In this document: one piece after another, positions 51,605 to 63,525 of the stretch
How positions within the stretch are numbered: the first letter of the stretch is position 1
Layout of the letters: each line of letters opens with the position of its first letter
Assembly: GCF_029227915.1 (NCBI RefSeq)
Contig: NC_079881.1
Location: forward strand, 25,211,501-25,275,500
Direction of reading: 5' to 3'
From: Hydractinia symbiolongicarpus
Lineage: Eukaryota > Cnidaria > Hydrozoa > Anthoathecata > Hydractiniidae
Length of the DNA: 64,000 bases
Notes under the pieces: generated by a model
What the model saw: the letters and a program-made list of their open reading frames with translations, nothing else
Databases searched by the model: none
Told to the model about the DNA's origin: nothing
Program-made: the position numbers and the translations under genes

Positions 51605-52010
51605 TAAAGAATCGTTCGGGAAGTGAGTTTACTCCCTGGGTACTTTCTTTGTATACTTTTGAATATACGGGCCGAGTCCGGGATTTACGGGAAATTGCGG
51701 GTTTTCGTTTGCCGGCGATTAAACTCCTTTTATTCAGCGTCTCATCAGAAATGAAATCGTTTTTGAAAACTACAAGTCTTATGCGTTTTAATGGTAAAAA
51801 ATTAATTTAAAAAATTGTTCGGGAAATGAGTTTACCCCCAGTTTACTTTCTTTGTATACATTTGACTATACGGGTCAGGCCCGGGATTTACGGCAAATCG
51901 CGGGTTTTCGTTTGCCGGCGATTAAACTCCTTTTATTCAGCGTCTCATCAAAAATGAAATCATTTTTGAAAACTAAAAGTCTCATGCGTTGTAGTGGTGA
52001 AAAAATAATT
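51605..52010 (+). repeat. B-A dimer embedded in sub-array IV
   Basis: B (GAAGTGAG, GGCCGAGTCCGGG, TTTTAATGGTAAAAAATTAATTT) followed by A (TTTACCCCCAGTTTAC, GGGTCAGGCCCGGG) is the characteristic pair of sub-arrays I and II and looks foreign among I, G, H and D monomers. It keeps monomer register. Private changes (TTTTGAATATACGGG, AAAATTGTTCGG) show it is not a very recent arrival. Confidence 0.7.
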
Positions 52011-52615
52011 TAAAAAATCGTTCAAGAAATGAGTTTACTCCCTGGGTACTTTCTTTGTATACATTCGACTATACGGCCAAGCCCGGAATTTACGGGAAAT
52101 CGCGGGTTTTCGTTTGCCGGCGATTAACCTCCTTTTATTCAGCGTCTCATCAAAAATGAAATCATTTTTGAAAACTACAAGTCTCATGCGTTGTAGTGGT
52201 GAAAAAATAATTTAAAAAATCGTTCAAGAAATGAGTTTACTCCCTGGGTACTTTCTTTGTATACATTCGACTATACGGCCGATTCCGGGATATACGGGAA
52301 ATCGCGGGTTTTCGTTTGCCGGCGATTAAACTCCTTTTATTCAGCGTCTCATCAAAAATGAAATCATTTTTGAAAACTACAAGTCTCATGCGTTTTAGTG
52401 GTGAAGAAATAATTTAAAAAATCGTTCGGGAAATGAGTGTTCTCCCTGGGTATTTTCTTTGTATACATTCGACTATACGGCCAAGCCCGGGATTTACGGG
52501 AAATCGCGGGTTTTCGTTTGCCGGCGATTAAACTCCTTTTATTCAGCGTCTCATCAAAAACGAAATGATTTTTGAAAACTACAAGTCTCATGCGTTTTAG
52601 TGGTGAAAAATAATT

Positions 52616-54027
52616 TAAAGAATCGTTCGGGAAATGAGTTTACTCCCTGGGTACTTTCTTTGTATACTTTTGACTATACGGGCCGAGTCCGGGATTTTTG
52701 CGAATTCGCGGGTTTTGTTTGCCGGCGATTAAACTCCTTTTATTCAGCGTCTCATCAAAAATGAAATCATTTTTGAAAACTACAAGTCTCATGCGTTTTA
52801 GTGGTGAAGAAATAATTTAAAAAATCGTTCGGGAAATGAGTGTTCTCCCTGGGTGTTTTCTTTGTATACATTCGACTATACGGCCAAGCCCGGGATTTAC
52901 GGGAAACGGCGGGTTTTCGTTTGCCGGCGATTAACCTCCTTTTATTCAGCGTCTCATCAAAAATGAAATCATTTTTGAAAACTACAAGTCTCATGCGTTG
53001 TAGTGGTGAAAAAATAATTTAAAAAATCGTTCAAGAAATGAGTTTACTCCCTGGGTACTTTCTTTGTATACATTTGACTATACGGCCGATTCCGGGATAT
53101 ACGGGAAATCGCGGGTTTTCGTTTGCTTCGGTTAAACTCCTTTTATTCAGCGTCTCATCAAAAATGAAATCATTTTCGAAAACTGCAAGTCTCATGCGTT
53201 TTAGTGGTGAAGAAATAATTTAAAAAATCGTTCGGAAAATGAGTTTACTCCCTGGGTATTTTCTTGGTATACATTCGACTATACGGCCAAGCCCGGGATT
53301 TACGGGAAATCCCGGGTTTTCGTTTGCCGGCGAATAAACTCCTTTTATTCAGCGTCTCATCAAAAACGAAATCATTTTTGAAAACTACAAGTCTCATGCG
53401 TTTTAGTGGTGAAGAAGTAATTTAAAAAATCGTTCGGGAAATGAGTGTTCTCCCTGGGTATTTTCTTTGTATACATTCGACTATACGGCCAAGCCCGGGA
53501 TTTACGGGAAATCGCGGGTTTTCGTTTGCCGGCGATTAACCTCCTTTTATTCAGCGTCTCATCAAAAATGAAATCATTTTTGAAAACTACAAGTCTCATG
53601 CGTTGTAGTGGTGAAAAAATAATTTAAAAAATCGTTCAAGAAATGAGTTTACTCCCTGGGTACTTTCTTTGTATACATTCGACTATACGGCCGATTCCGG
53701 GATATACGGGAAATCGCGGGTTTTCGTTTGCCGGCGATTAAACTCCTTTTATTCAGCGTCTCATCAAAAATGAAATCATTTTTGAAAACTACAAGTCTCA
53801 TGCGTTTTAGTGGTGAAGAAATAAATTAAAAAATCGTTCGGAAAATGAGTGTTCTCCCTGGGTATTTTCTTTGTATACATTCGACTATACGGCCAAGCCC
53901 GGGATTTACGGGAAATCGCGGGTTTTCGTTTGCCGGCGATTAAACTCCTTTTATTCAGCGTCTCATCAAAAACGAAATGATTTTTGAAAACTACAAGTCT
54001 CATGCGTTTTAGTGGTGAAAAATAATT
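52616..54027 (+). repeat. Complete seven-monomer unit, second full copy
   Basis: Same order as 48,778-50,190, 1412 bp. One T fewer follows the palindrome (GGTTTTGTTTGCC), which explains the one-base length difference. H-short has TTCGGTTAAAC for TTCGATTAAAC. Confidence 0.8.
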
Positions 54028-54835
54028 TAAAGAATCGTTCGGGAAATGAGTTTACTTCCTGGGTACTTTCTTTGTCTACTTTTGACTATACGGGCCGAGT
54101 CCGGGATTTTCGCAAATTCGCGGGTTTTTGTTTGCCGGCGATTAAACTCCTTTTATTCAGCGTCTCATCAAAAATGAAATCATTTTTGAAAACTACAAGT
54201 CTCATGCGTTTTAGTGGTGAAAAAATAATTTAAAAAATCGTTCGGGAAATGAGTGTTCTCCCTGGGTGTTTTCTTTGTATACATTCGACTATACGGCCAA
54301 GCCCGGGATTTACGGGAAATCGCGGGTTTTTGTTTGCCGGCGATTAACCTCCTTTTATTCAGCGTCTCATCAAAAATGAAATCATTTTTGAAAACTACAA
54401 GTCTCATGCGTTGTAGTGGTGAAAAAATAATTTAAAAAATCGTTCAAGAAATGGGTTTACTCCCTGGGTACTTTCTTTGTATACATTCGACTATACGGCC
54501 GATTCCGGGATATACGGGAAATCGCGGGTTTTCGTTTGCTTCGATTAAACTCCTTTTATTCAGCGTCTCATCAAAAATGAAATCATTTTCGAAAACTACA
54601 AGTCTCATGCGTTTTAGTGGTGAAGAAATAATTTAAAAAATCGATCGGAAAATGAGTTTACTCCCTGGATATTTTCTTTGTATACATTCGACTATACGGC
54701 CAAGCCCGGGATTTACGGGAAATCCCGGGTTTTCGTTTGCCGGCGAATAAACTCCTTTTATTCAGCGTCTAATCAAAAACTAAATCATTTTTAAAAACTA
54801 CAAGTCTCATGCGTTTTAGTGGTGAAGAAATAATT

Positions 54836-55848
54836 TAAAAAATCGTTCGGGAAATGAGTGTTCTCCCTGGGTATTTTCTTTGTATACATTCGACTATACG
54901 GCCAAGCCCGGAATTTACGGGAAATCGCGGGTTTTCGTTTGCCGGCGATTAACCTCCTTTTATTCAGCGTCTCATCAAAAATGAAATCATTTTTGAAAAC
55001 TACAAGTCTCATGCGTTGTAGTGGTGAAAAAATAATTTAAAAAATCGTTCAAGAAATGAGTTTACTCCCTGGGTACTTTCTTTGTATACATTCGACTACA
55101 CGGCCGATTCCGGGATATACGGGAAATCGCGGGTTTTCGTTTGCCGGCGATTAAACTTCTTTTATTCAGCGTCTCATCAAAAATGAAATCATTTTCGAAA
55201 ACTACAAGTCTCATGCGTTTTAGTGGTGAAAAAATAATTTAAAAAATCGTTCAGGAAATGAGTTTACTCCCAGTTTACTTTCTTTGTATACATTCGACTA
55301 TACGGGTCTAGCCGGGGATTTACGGCAAATCGCGGGTTTTCGTTTACCGGCGATTAAACTCCTTTTATTGAGCATCTCATCAAAAATGAAATCATTTTTG
55401 AAAACTACAAGTCTCATGCAATTTAGTGGTGAAAAAATAATTTAAAGAATCGTTTGGGAAATGAGTTTACTCCCTGGGTACTTTCTTTGTATACTTTTCA
55501 CTGTACGGGCCGAGTCCGTGATATACGGAAAATCGTGGGTTTTCGATTGCCGGCGATTAAACTCCTTTTATTCAGCGTCTCATCAAAAATGAAATCATTT
55601 TTGAAAACTACAAGTCTCATGCCTTTTAGTGGTGAAAAAATAATTTAAAGAATCGTTTGGGAAGTGAGTTTACTCCCTGGGTACTTTCTTTGTATACTTT
55701 TGACTATACGGGCCGAGTCTGGGATTTACGGGAAATTGCGGGTTTTCGTTTGCCTGCGATTAAACTCCTTTTATTCAGCGTCTCATCAAAAATGAAATCG
55801 TTTTTGAAAACTACAAGTCTCATGCGTTTTAGTGGTGAAGAAATAATT
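54836..55848 (+). repeat. Five-monomer unit G-H-A-C-B, copy 1 (1013 bp)
   Basis: G and H monomers typical of sub-array IV are joined to A (GGGTCTAGCCGGGG, TTGAGCATCTC), C (ATGCCTTTTAG) and B (GAGTCTGGG, GCCTGCGATT). The whole order repeats at once in 55,849-56,861. This is the transition from sub-array IV to V. Confidence 0.8.
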
Positions 55849-56861
55849 TAAAAAATCGTTCGGGAAATGAGTGTTCTCCCTGGGTATTTTCTTTGTATAC
55901 ATTCGACTATACGGCCAAGCCCGGAATTTACGGGAAATCGCGGGTTTTCGTTTGCCGGCGATTAACCTCCTTTTATTCAGCGTCTCATCAAAAATGAAAT
56001 CATTTTTGAAAACTACAAGTCTCATGCGTTGTAGTGGTGAAAAAATAATTTAAAAAATCGTTCAAGAAATGAGTTTACTCCCTGGGTACTTTCTTTGTAT
56101 ACATTCGACTACACGGCCGATTCCGGGATATACGGGAAATCGCGGGTTTTCGTTTGCCGGCGATTAAACTTCTTTTATTCAGCGTCTCATCAAAAATGAA
56201 ATCATTTTCGAAAACTACAAGTCTCATGCGTTTTAGTGGTGAAAAAATAATTTAAAAAATCGTTCAGGAAATGAGTTTACTCCCAGTTTACTTTCTTTGT
56301 ATACATTCGACTATACGGGTCTAGCCGGGGATTTACGGCAAATCGCGGGTTTTCGTTTACCGGCGATTAAACTCCTTTTATTGAGCATCTCATCAAAAAT
56401 GAAATCATTTTTGAAAACTACAAGTCTCATGCAATTTAGTGGTGAAAAAATAATTTAAAGAATCGTTTGGGAAATGAGTTTACTCCCTGGGTACTTTCTT
56501 TGTATACTTTTCACTGTACGGGCCGAGTCCGTGATATACGGAAAATCGTGGGTTTTCGATTGCCGGCGATTAAACTCCTTTTATTCAGCGTCTCATCAAA
56601 AATGAAATCATTTTTGAAAACTACAAGTCTCATGCCTTTTAGTGGTGAAAAAATAATTTAAAGAATCGTTTGGGAAGTGAGTTTACTCCCTGGGTACTTT
56701 CTTTGTATACTTTTGACTATACGGGCCGAGTCTGGGATTTACGGGAAATTGCGGGTTTTCGTTTGCCTGCGATGAAACTCCTTTTATTCAGCGTCTCATC
56801 AAAAATGAAATCGTTTTTGAAAACTACAAGTCTTATGCGTTTTAATGGTAAAAAATTAATT
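55849..56861 (+). repeat. Five-monomer unit G-H-A-C-B, copy 2 (1013 bp)
   Basis: Nearly identical to the preceding unit. The B tail differs (TTATGCGTTTTAATGG here, TCATGCGTTTTAGTGG in copy 1), so copy 2 ends in a form that normally precedes A, and an A monomer does follow. Confidence 0.8.
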
Positions 56862-57875
56862 TAAAAAATCGTTCGGGAAATGAGTTTACTCCCAGTTTAC
56901 TTTCTTTGTATACATTTAACTATACGGGTCAAGCCCGGGATTTACAGCAAATCGCGGATTTTCGTTTGCCGGCGATTAAACTCCTTTTATTCAGCGTCTC
57001 ATCAAAAATGGAATCATTTTTGAAAACTACAAGTCTCATGCGTTTTAGTGGTGAAAAAATAATTTAAAAAATCGTTCGGGAAATGAGTTTACTCCCTGGG
57101 TATATTCTTTGTATACATTCGACTATACGGCCAAGCCCGGGATTTACGGGAAATCGCGGGTTTTTGTTGGCCGGCGATTAAAGTCCTTTTATTCAGCGTC
57201 TCATCAAAAACGAAATCATTTTTAAAAACTACAAGTCTCATGCGTTTTAGTGGTGAAAAAATAATTTAAAAAATCATTCGGGAAATGAGTTTACTCCCAG
57301 TTTACTTTCTTTGTATACATTCGACTATACGGGTCAAGCCCGGGATTTACGGGAAATCACGGGTTTTCGTTGGCCGGCGATTAAACTCCTTTTATTCAGC
57401 GTCTCATCAAAAATGAAATCATTTTTGAAAACTACAAGTCTCATGCAATTTAGTGGTGAAAAAATAATTTAAAGAATCGTTTGGGAAATGAGTTTACTCC
57501 ATGGGTACTTTCTTTGTATACTTTTCACTGTACGGGCCGAGTCCGTGATATACGGAAAATCGTGGGTTTTGGATTGCCGGCGATTAAACTCCTTTTATTC
57601 AGCCTCTCATCAAAAATGAAATCATTTTTGAAAACTACAAGTCTCATGCCTTTTAGTGGTGAAAAAATAATTTAAAGAATCGTTTGGGAAGTGAGTTTAC
57701 TCCCTGGGTACTTTCTTTGCATACTTTTGACTATACGGGCCGAGTCTGGGATTTACGGGAAATTGCGGGTTTTCGTTTGCCTGCGATTAAACTCCTTTTA
57801 TTCAGCGTCTCATCAAAAATGAAATCGTTTTTGAAAACTACAAGTCTTATGCGTTTTAATGGTAAAAAATTAATT
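56862..57875 (+). repeat. Five-monomer unit A-D-A-C-B, copy 1 (1014 bp)
   Basis: The D has GGGTATATTC and TTAAAGTCC. The second A has TCATTCGGG and AAATCACGGG. C and B are as in the preceding units, so the C-B pair is shared by both kinds of five-monomer unit. Confidence 0.75.
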
Positions 57876-58686
57876 TAAAAAATCGTTCGGGAAATGAGTT
57901 TACTCCCAGTTTACTTTCTTTGTATACATTTAACTATACGGGTCAAGCCCGGGATTTACGGCAAATCGCGGGTTTTCGTTTGCCGGCGATTAAACTCCTT
58001 TTATTCAGCGTCTCATCAATAATGGAATCATTTTTGAAAACTACAAGTCTCATGCGTTTTAGTGGTGAAAAAATAATTTAAAAAATCGTTCGGGAAATGA
58101 GTTTACTCCCTGGGTATATTCTTTGTATACATTCGACTATACGGCCAAGCCCGGGATTTACGGGAAATCGCGGGTTTTTGTTGGCCGGCGATTAAAGTCC
58201 TTTTATTCAGCGTCTCATCAAAAACGAAATCATTTTTAAAAACTACAAGTCTCATGCGTTTTAGTGGTGAAAAAATAATTTAAAAAATCATTCGGGAAAT
58301 GAGTTTACTCCCAGTTTACTTTCTTTGTATACATTCGACTATACGGGTCAAGCCCGGGATTTACGGGAAATCACGGGTTTTCGTTGGCCGGCGATTAAAC
58401 TCCTTTTATTCAGCGTCTCATCAAAAACGAAATCATTTTTAAAAACTACAAGTCTCATGCGTTTTAGTGGTGAAAAAATAATTTAAAGAATCGTTTGGGA
58501 AATGAGTTTACTCCCTGGGTACTTTCTTTGTATACTTTTCACTGTACGGGCCGAGTCCGTGATATACGGAAAATCGCGGGTTTTCGTTTGCCGGCGATTA
58601 AACTCCTTTTATTCAGCGTCTCATCAAAAATGAAATCATTTTTGAAAACTACAAGTCTCATGCGTTTTAGTGGTGAAGAAATAATT
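57876..58686 (+). repeat. Unit A-D-A-C, copy 2 (811 bp, B absent)
   Basis: Four of the five monomers of the preceding unit recur at 1014 bp displacement. The C then runs into a D/A-like unit with an extra A at the junction (TAAAAAAATCG). Confidence 0.75.
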
Positions 58687-59703
58687 TAAAAAAATCGTTC
58701 GGGAAATGAGTTTACTCCCTGGGTATTTTCTTTGTATACATTCGACTATACGGGTCAAGCCCGGGATTTACGGCAAATCGCGGGTTTTCGTTTGCCGGCG
58801 ATTAAACTCCTTTTATTCAGCGTCTCATCAAAAATGAAATCATTTTTGAAAACTACAAGTCTCATGCGTTTTAGTGATGAAAAAATAATTTAAAGAATCG
58901 TTTGGGAAATGAGTTTACTCCCTGGGTACTTTCTTTGTATACTTTTCACAGTACGGGCCGAGTCCGGGATTTACGGAAAATTGCAGGTTTTCGTTTGCCG
59001 GCGATTAAACTCCTTTTATTCAGCGTCTCATCAAAAATGAAATCGTTTTTGAAAACTACAAGTCTTATGCGTTTTAATGGTAAAAAATTAATTTAAAAAA
59101 TCGTTCGGGAAATGAGTGTACTCCCAGTTTACTTTCTTTGTATACATTTGACTATTCGGGTCAAACCCGGGATTTACGGCAAATCGCGGGTTTTCCTTTG
59201 CCGGCGATTAAACTCCTTTTATTCAGCGTCTCATCAAAAATGAAATCATTTTTGAAAACTACAACTCTCATGCGTTTTAGTGGTGAAGAAATAATTTAAA
59301 AAAATCGTTCGGGAAATGAGTTTACTCCCTGGGTATTTTCTTTGTATACATTCGACTATACGGGTCAAGCCTGGGATTTACTGCAAATCGTGGGTTTTCG
59401 TTTGCCGGCGATTAAACTCCTTTTATTCAGCGTCTCATCAAAAATGAAATCATTTTTGAAAACTACAAGTCTCATGCGTTTTAGTGGTGAAAAAATAATT
59501 TAAAGAATCGTTTGGGAAATGAGTTTACTCCCTGGGTACTTTCTTTGTATACTTTTCACTGTACGGGCCGAGTCCGTGATATACGGAAAATCGCGGGTTT
59601 TCGTTTGCCGGCAATTAAACTCCTTTTATTCAGCGTCTCATCAAAAATGAAATCATTTTTGAAAACTACAAGTCTCATGCGTTTTAGTGGTGAAAAAATA
59701 ATT

Positions 59704-60690
59704 TAAAGAATCGTTCGGGAAATGAGTTTACTCCCTGGGTACTTTCTTTATATACTTTTGACTATACGGGCCGAGTCCAGGTTTTACGGGAAATTGCGGG
59801 TTTTCGTTTGCCGGCGATTAAACTCCTTTTATTCAGCGTCTCATCAATAGCGAAATCATTTTTGAAAACTACAAGTCTCATTCGTTTTAGTGGTGAAAAA
59901 TAATTTAAAGAATCGTTCGGGAAATGAGTTTACTCCCTGGGTACTTTCTTTGTATACTTTTGACTATACGGTCCGAGTCCGGAATTTACGGGAAATCGCG
60001 GGTTTTCGTTTGCCGGCAATTAAACTCTTTTTATTTAGCGTCTCATAAAAAATGAAATCATTTTTGAAAACTACAAGTCTCATGCGTCTTAGTGGTGAAA
60101 AAATAATTTAAAAAATCGTTCGGGAAATGAGTTTACTCCCTGGGTACTTTCTTTGTATACATTAGACTATACGGGCCAAGCCCGGGATTTACGGGAAATC
60201 GCGGGTTTTCGTTTGCCGGCGATTAAACTTCTTTTATTCAGCGTCTCATCAAAAATGAAATCATTTTTGAAAACTACAAGTCTCATGCGTTTTAGTGGTG
60301 AAGAAATAATTTAAAAAATCGTTCGGGTAATGAGTGTACTCCCTGGGTATTTTCTTTGTATACATTCGACTATACGGCCAACTCAGGGATTTACGGGAAA
60401 TCGCGGGTTTTCGTTTGCCGGCGATTAAACTTCTTTTATTCAGCGTCTCATCGAAAATGAAATCATTTTTGAAAACTACAAGTCTCATGCGTTTTAGTGG
60501 TGAAGAAATAATTTAAAAAATCCTTCGGGTAATGAGTGTACTCCCTAGGTATTTTCTTTGTATACATTCGACTATACGGCCAAGCCAGGGATTTACGGGA
60601 AATCGCGGGTTTTCGTTTGCCGGCGATTAAACTCCTTTTATTCAGCGTCTCATTAATAACGAAATCATTTTTGAAAACTACAAGTCTCAT
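59704..60690 (+). repeat. Five-monomer block, copy 1 of a 2835-bp displaced pair
   Basis: Order: B (TATATAC, GGTTTTACGGG, ATCAATAGCG), B (GGTCCGAGTCCGGAATTT), a unit with CATTAGAC, a D with GTAATGAGTG and CCAACTCAGGG, and a D with CCTAGGTATTTTC and CATTAATAACG. The same order and private marks recur at 62,539-63,525. The first three monomers also match 36,853-37,459. Confidence 0.75.
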
Positions 60691-60917
60691 GCGTCTAAGT
60701 GGTGAAAAAATAATTTAAAAAATCGTTCGGGAAATGAGTTTACTCCCTGGGTACTTTCTTTGTATACATTCGACTATACGGGCCAAGCCCGAGATTTACG
60801 GGAAATCGCGGGTTTTCGTTTGCCGGCGATTAAACTCCTTTTATTCAGCGTCTCATCAAAAACGAAATGATTTTTGAAAACTACAAGTCTCATGCGTTTT
60901 AGTGGTGAAAAATAATT

Positions 60918-61727
60918 TAAAGAATCGTTCGGGAAATGAGTTTACTCCCTGGGTACTTTCTTTGTATACTTTTGACTATACGGGCCGAGTCCGGGATTTA
61001 CGGGAAATCGCGGGTTTTCGTTTGCCGGCGATTAAACTCCTTTTATTCAGCGTCTCATAAAAAATGAAATCATTTTTGAAAATTACAAGTCTCATGCGTC
61101 TTAGTGGTAGAAAAATAATTTAAAAAATCGTTCAAGAAATGAGTTTACTCCCTGGGTCCTTTCTTTGTATACATTCGACTATACGGGCCGATTCCGGGAT
61201 ATACGGGAAATCGCGGGTTTTCGTTTGCCGGCGATTAACCTCCTTTTATTCAGCGTCTCATCAAAAATGAAATCATTTTTGAAAACTACAAGTCTCATTC
61301 GTTTTAGTGGTGAAAAATAATTTAAAGAATCGTTCGGGAAATGAGTTTACTCCCTGGGTACTTTCTTTGTATACTTTTGACTATACGGTCCGAGTCCGGA
61401 ATTTACGGGAAGTCGCGGGTTTTCGTTTGCCGGCAATTAAACTCCTTTTATTCAGCGTCTCATCAAAAATGAAATCATTTTTGAAAACTACAAGTCTCAT
61501 GCGTTTTAGTGGTGAAAAAATAATTTAAAGAATCGTTCGGGAAATGAGTTTACTCCCTGGGTACTTTCTTTATATACTTTTCACTGTACGGGCCGAGTCC
61601 GTGATATACGGAAAATCGCGGGTTTTCGTTTGCCGGCAATTAAACTCCTTTTATTCAGCGTCTCATCAAAAACGAAATGATTTTTGAAAACTGCAAGTCT
61701 CATGCGTTTTAGTGGTGAAAAATAATT
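60918..61727 (+). repeat. Four-monomer unit B-H-B-C, copy 1 (810 bp)
   Basis: Order: B with GTCTCATAAAAAATG and AAATTACAAG; H with GGTAGAAAAATAATTT at its left edge, TTCAAGAAATG and CTGGGTCC; B with GGTCCGAGTCCGGAATTT and GAAGTCGCGGG; C with TATATACTTTTCAC. The order is repeated in 61,728-62,538. Confidence 0.75.
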
Positions 61728-62538
61728 TAAAGAATCGTTCGGGAAATGAGTTTACTCCCTGGGTACTTTCTTTGTATACTTTTGACTATACGGGCCGAGT
61801 CCGGGATTTACGGGAAATCGCGGGTTTTCGTTTGCCGACGATTAAACTCCTTTTATTCAGCGTCTCATAAAAAATGAAATCATTTTTGAAAATTACAAGT
61901 CTCATGCGTCTTAGTGGTAGAAAAATAATTTAAAAAATCGTTCAAGAAATGAGTTTACTCCCTGGGTCCTTTCTTTGTATACATTCGACTATACGGGCCG
62001 ATTCCGGGATATACGGGAAATCGCGGGTTTTCGTTTGCCGGCGATTAACCTCCTTTTATTCAGCGTCTCATCAAAAATGAAATAATTTTTGAAAACTACA
62101 AGTCTCATTCGTTTTAGTGGTGAAAAATAATTTAAAGAATCGTTCGGGAAATGAGTTTACTCCCTGGGTACTTTCTTTGTATACTTTTGACTATACGGTC
62201 CGAGTCCGGAATTTACGGGAAGTCGCGGGTTTTCGTTTGCCGGCAATTAAACTCCTTTTATTCAGCGTCTCATCAAAAATGAAATCATTTTTGAAAACTA
62301 CAAGTCTCATGCGTTTTAGTGGTGAAAAAATAATTTAAAGAATCGTTCGGGAAATGAGTTTACTCCCTGGGTACTTTCTTTATATACTTTTCACTGTACG
62401 GGCCGAGTCCGTGATATACGGAAAATCGCGGGTTTTCGTTTGCCGGCAATTAAACTCCTTTTATTCAGCGTCTCATCAAAAATGAAATCATTTTTGAAAA
62501 CTACAAGTCTCATGCGTTTTAGTGGTGAAAAAATAATT
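61728..62538 (+). repeat. Four-monomer unit B-H-B-C, copy 2 (811 bp)
   Basis: Tandem partner of 60,918-61,727, with small differences such as TTTGCCGACG and GAAATAATTTTTG. H and B of the same kind reappear at about 63,760-64,000, so this unit probably continues past the window edge. Confidence 0.75.
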
Positions 62539-63525
62539 TAAAGAATCGTTCGGGAAATGAGTTTACTCCCTGGGTACTTTCTTTATATACTTTTGACTAT
62601 ACGGGCCGAGTCCGGGTTTTACGGGAAATTGCGGGTTTTCGTTTGCCGGCGATTAAACTCCTTTTATTCAGCGTCTCATCAATAGCGAAATCATTTTTGA
62701 AAACTACAAGTCTCATTCGTTTTAGTGGTGAAAAATAATTTAAAGAATCGTTCGGGAAATGAGTTTACTCCCTGGGTACTTTCTTTGTATACTTTTGACT
62801 ATCCGGTCCGAGTCCGGAATTTACGGGAAATCGCGGGTTTTCGTTTGCCGGCAATTATACTCTTTTTATTCAGCGTCTCATAAAAAATGAAATCATTTTT
62901 GAAAACTACAAGTCTCATGCGTCTTAGTGGTGAAAAAATAATTTAAAATCTCGTTCGGGAAATGAGTTTACTCCCTGGGTACTTTCTTTGTATACATTAG
63001 ACTATACGGGCCAAGCCCGGGATTTACGGGAAATCGCGGGTTTTCGTTTGCCGGCGATTAAACTTCTTTTATTCAGCGTCTCATCAAAAATGAAATCATT
63101 TTTGAAAACTACAAGTCTCATGCGTTTTAGTGGTGAAGAAATAATTTAAAAAATCGTTCGGGTAATGAGTGTACTCCCTGGGTATTTTCTTTGTATACAT
63201 TCGACTATACGGCCAACTCAGGGATTTACGGGAAATCGCGGGTTTTCGTTTGCCGGCGATTAAACTTCTTTTATTCAGCGTCTCATCAAAAATGAAATCA
63301 TTTTTGAAAACTACAAGTCTCATGCGTTTTAGTGGTAAAGAAATTATTTAAAAAATCCTTCGGGTAATGAGTGTACTCCCTAGGTATTTTCTTTGTATAC
63401 ATTCGACTATACGGCCAAGCCAGGGATTTACGGGAAATCGCGGGTTTTCGTTTGCCGGCGATTAAACTCCTTTTATTCAGCGTCTCATTAATAACGAAAT
63501 CATTTTTGAAGACTACAAGTCTCAT
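62539..63525 (+). repeat. Five-monomer block, copy 2 of a 2835-bp displaced pair
   Basis: Partner of 59,704-60,690. Private changes include CTATCCGGTCC, AAAATCTCGTTCGG and GGTAAAGAAATTATTT. To its right, the B with AATCGTCGGG (63,555) begins part of the dispersed module instead of the unit that follows copy 1. Confidence 0.75.

Larger units (their letters stand above)
41505..55242. repeat. Sub-array IV: seven-monomer higher-order repeat, ~1413 bp
   Basis: The recurring order is I, G, H-short, D, G, H, G. I has TTTTCGCGAATTCGCGGG. G has GAGTGTTCTCCC. H has TTCAAGAAATG and CGATTCCGGGATATACGGG. H-short has TTTGCTTCGATT in place of TTTGCCGGCGATT and is 201 bp. D has TTCGGAAAATGAG and AAATCCCGGG. 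I monomers start at 41,505, 42,918, 45,547, 46,355, 48,778, 50,191, 52,616 and 54,028. The spacings are 1413, 2629, 808, 2423, 1413, 2425 and 1412 bp, i.e. 7, 13, 4, 12, 7, 12 and 7 monomers. Deviations are partial duplications, truncation and two insertions. Confidence 0.8.

Noticed and set aside
1634-57878. Family of 60-64 codon forward open frames (many starting TTG or GTG)
   Set aside because: They begin within the repeat and stop at the TAATTTAA junction. The unit length is not a multiple of three, starts are mostly non-ATG, many sister copies are broken, and the frame shows no domain. They are what a long stop-free monomer gives by chance.
35990-63525. Family of 75-codon reverse-strand open frames overlapping the forward ones
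   Set aside because: They lie on the opposite strand of the same monomers, span the junction and depend on a few subtype-specific bases. Overlap with forward frames across dozens of copies shows repeat origin, not coding.
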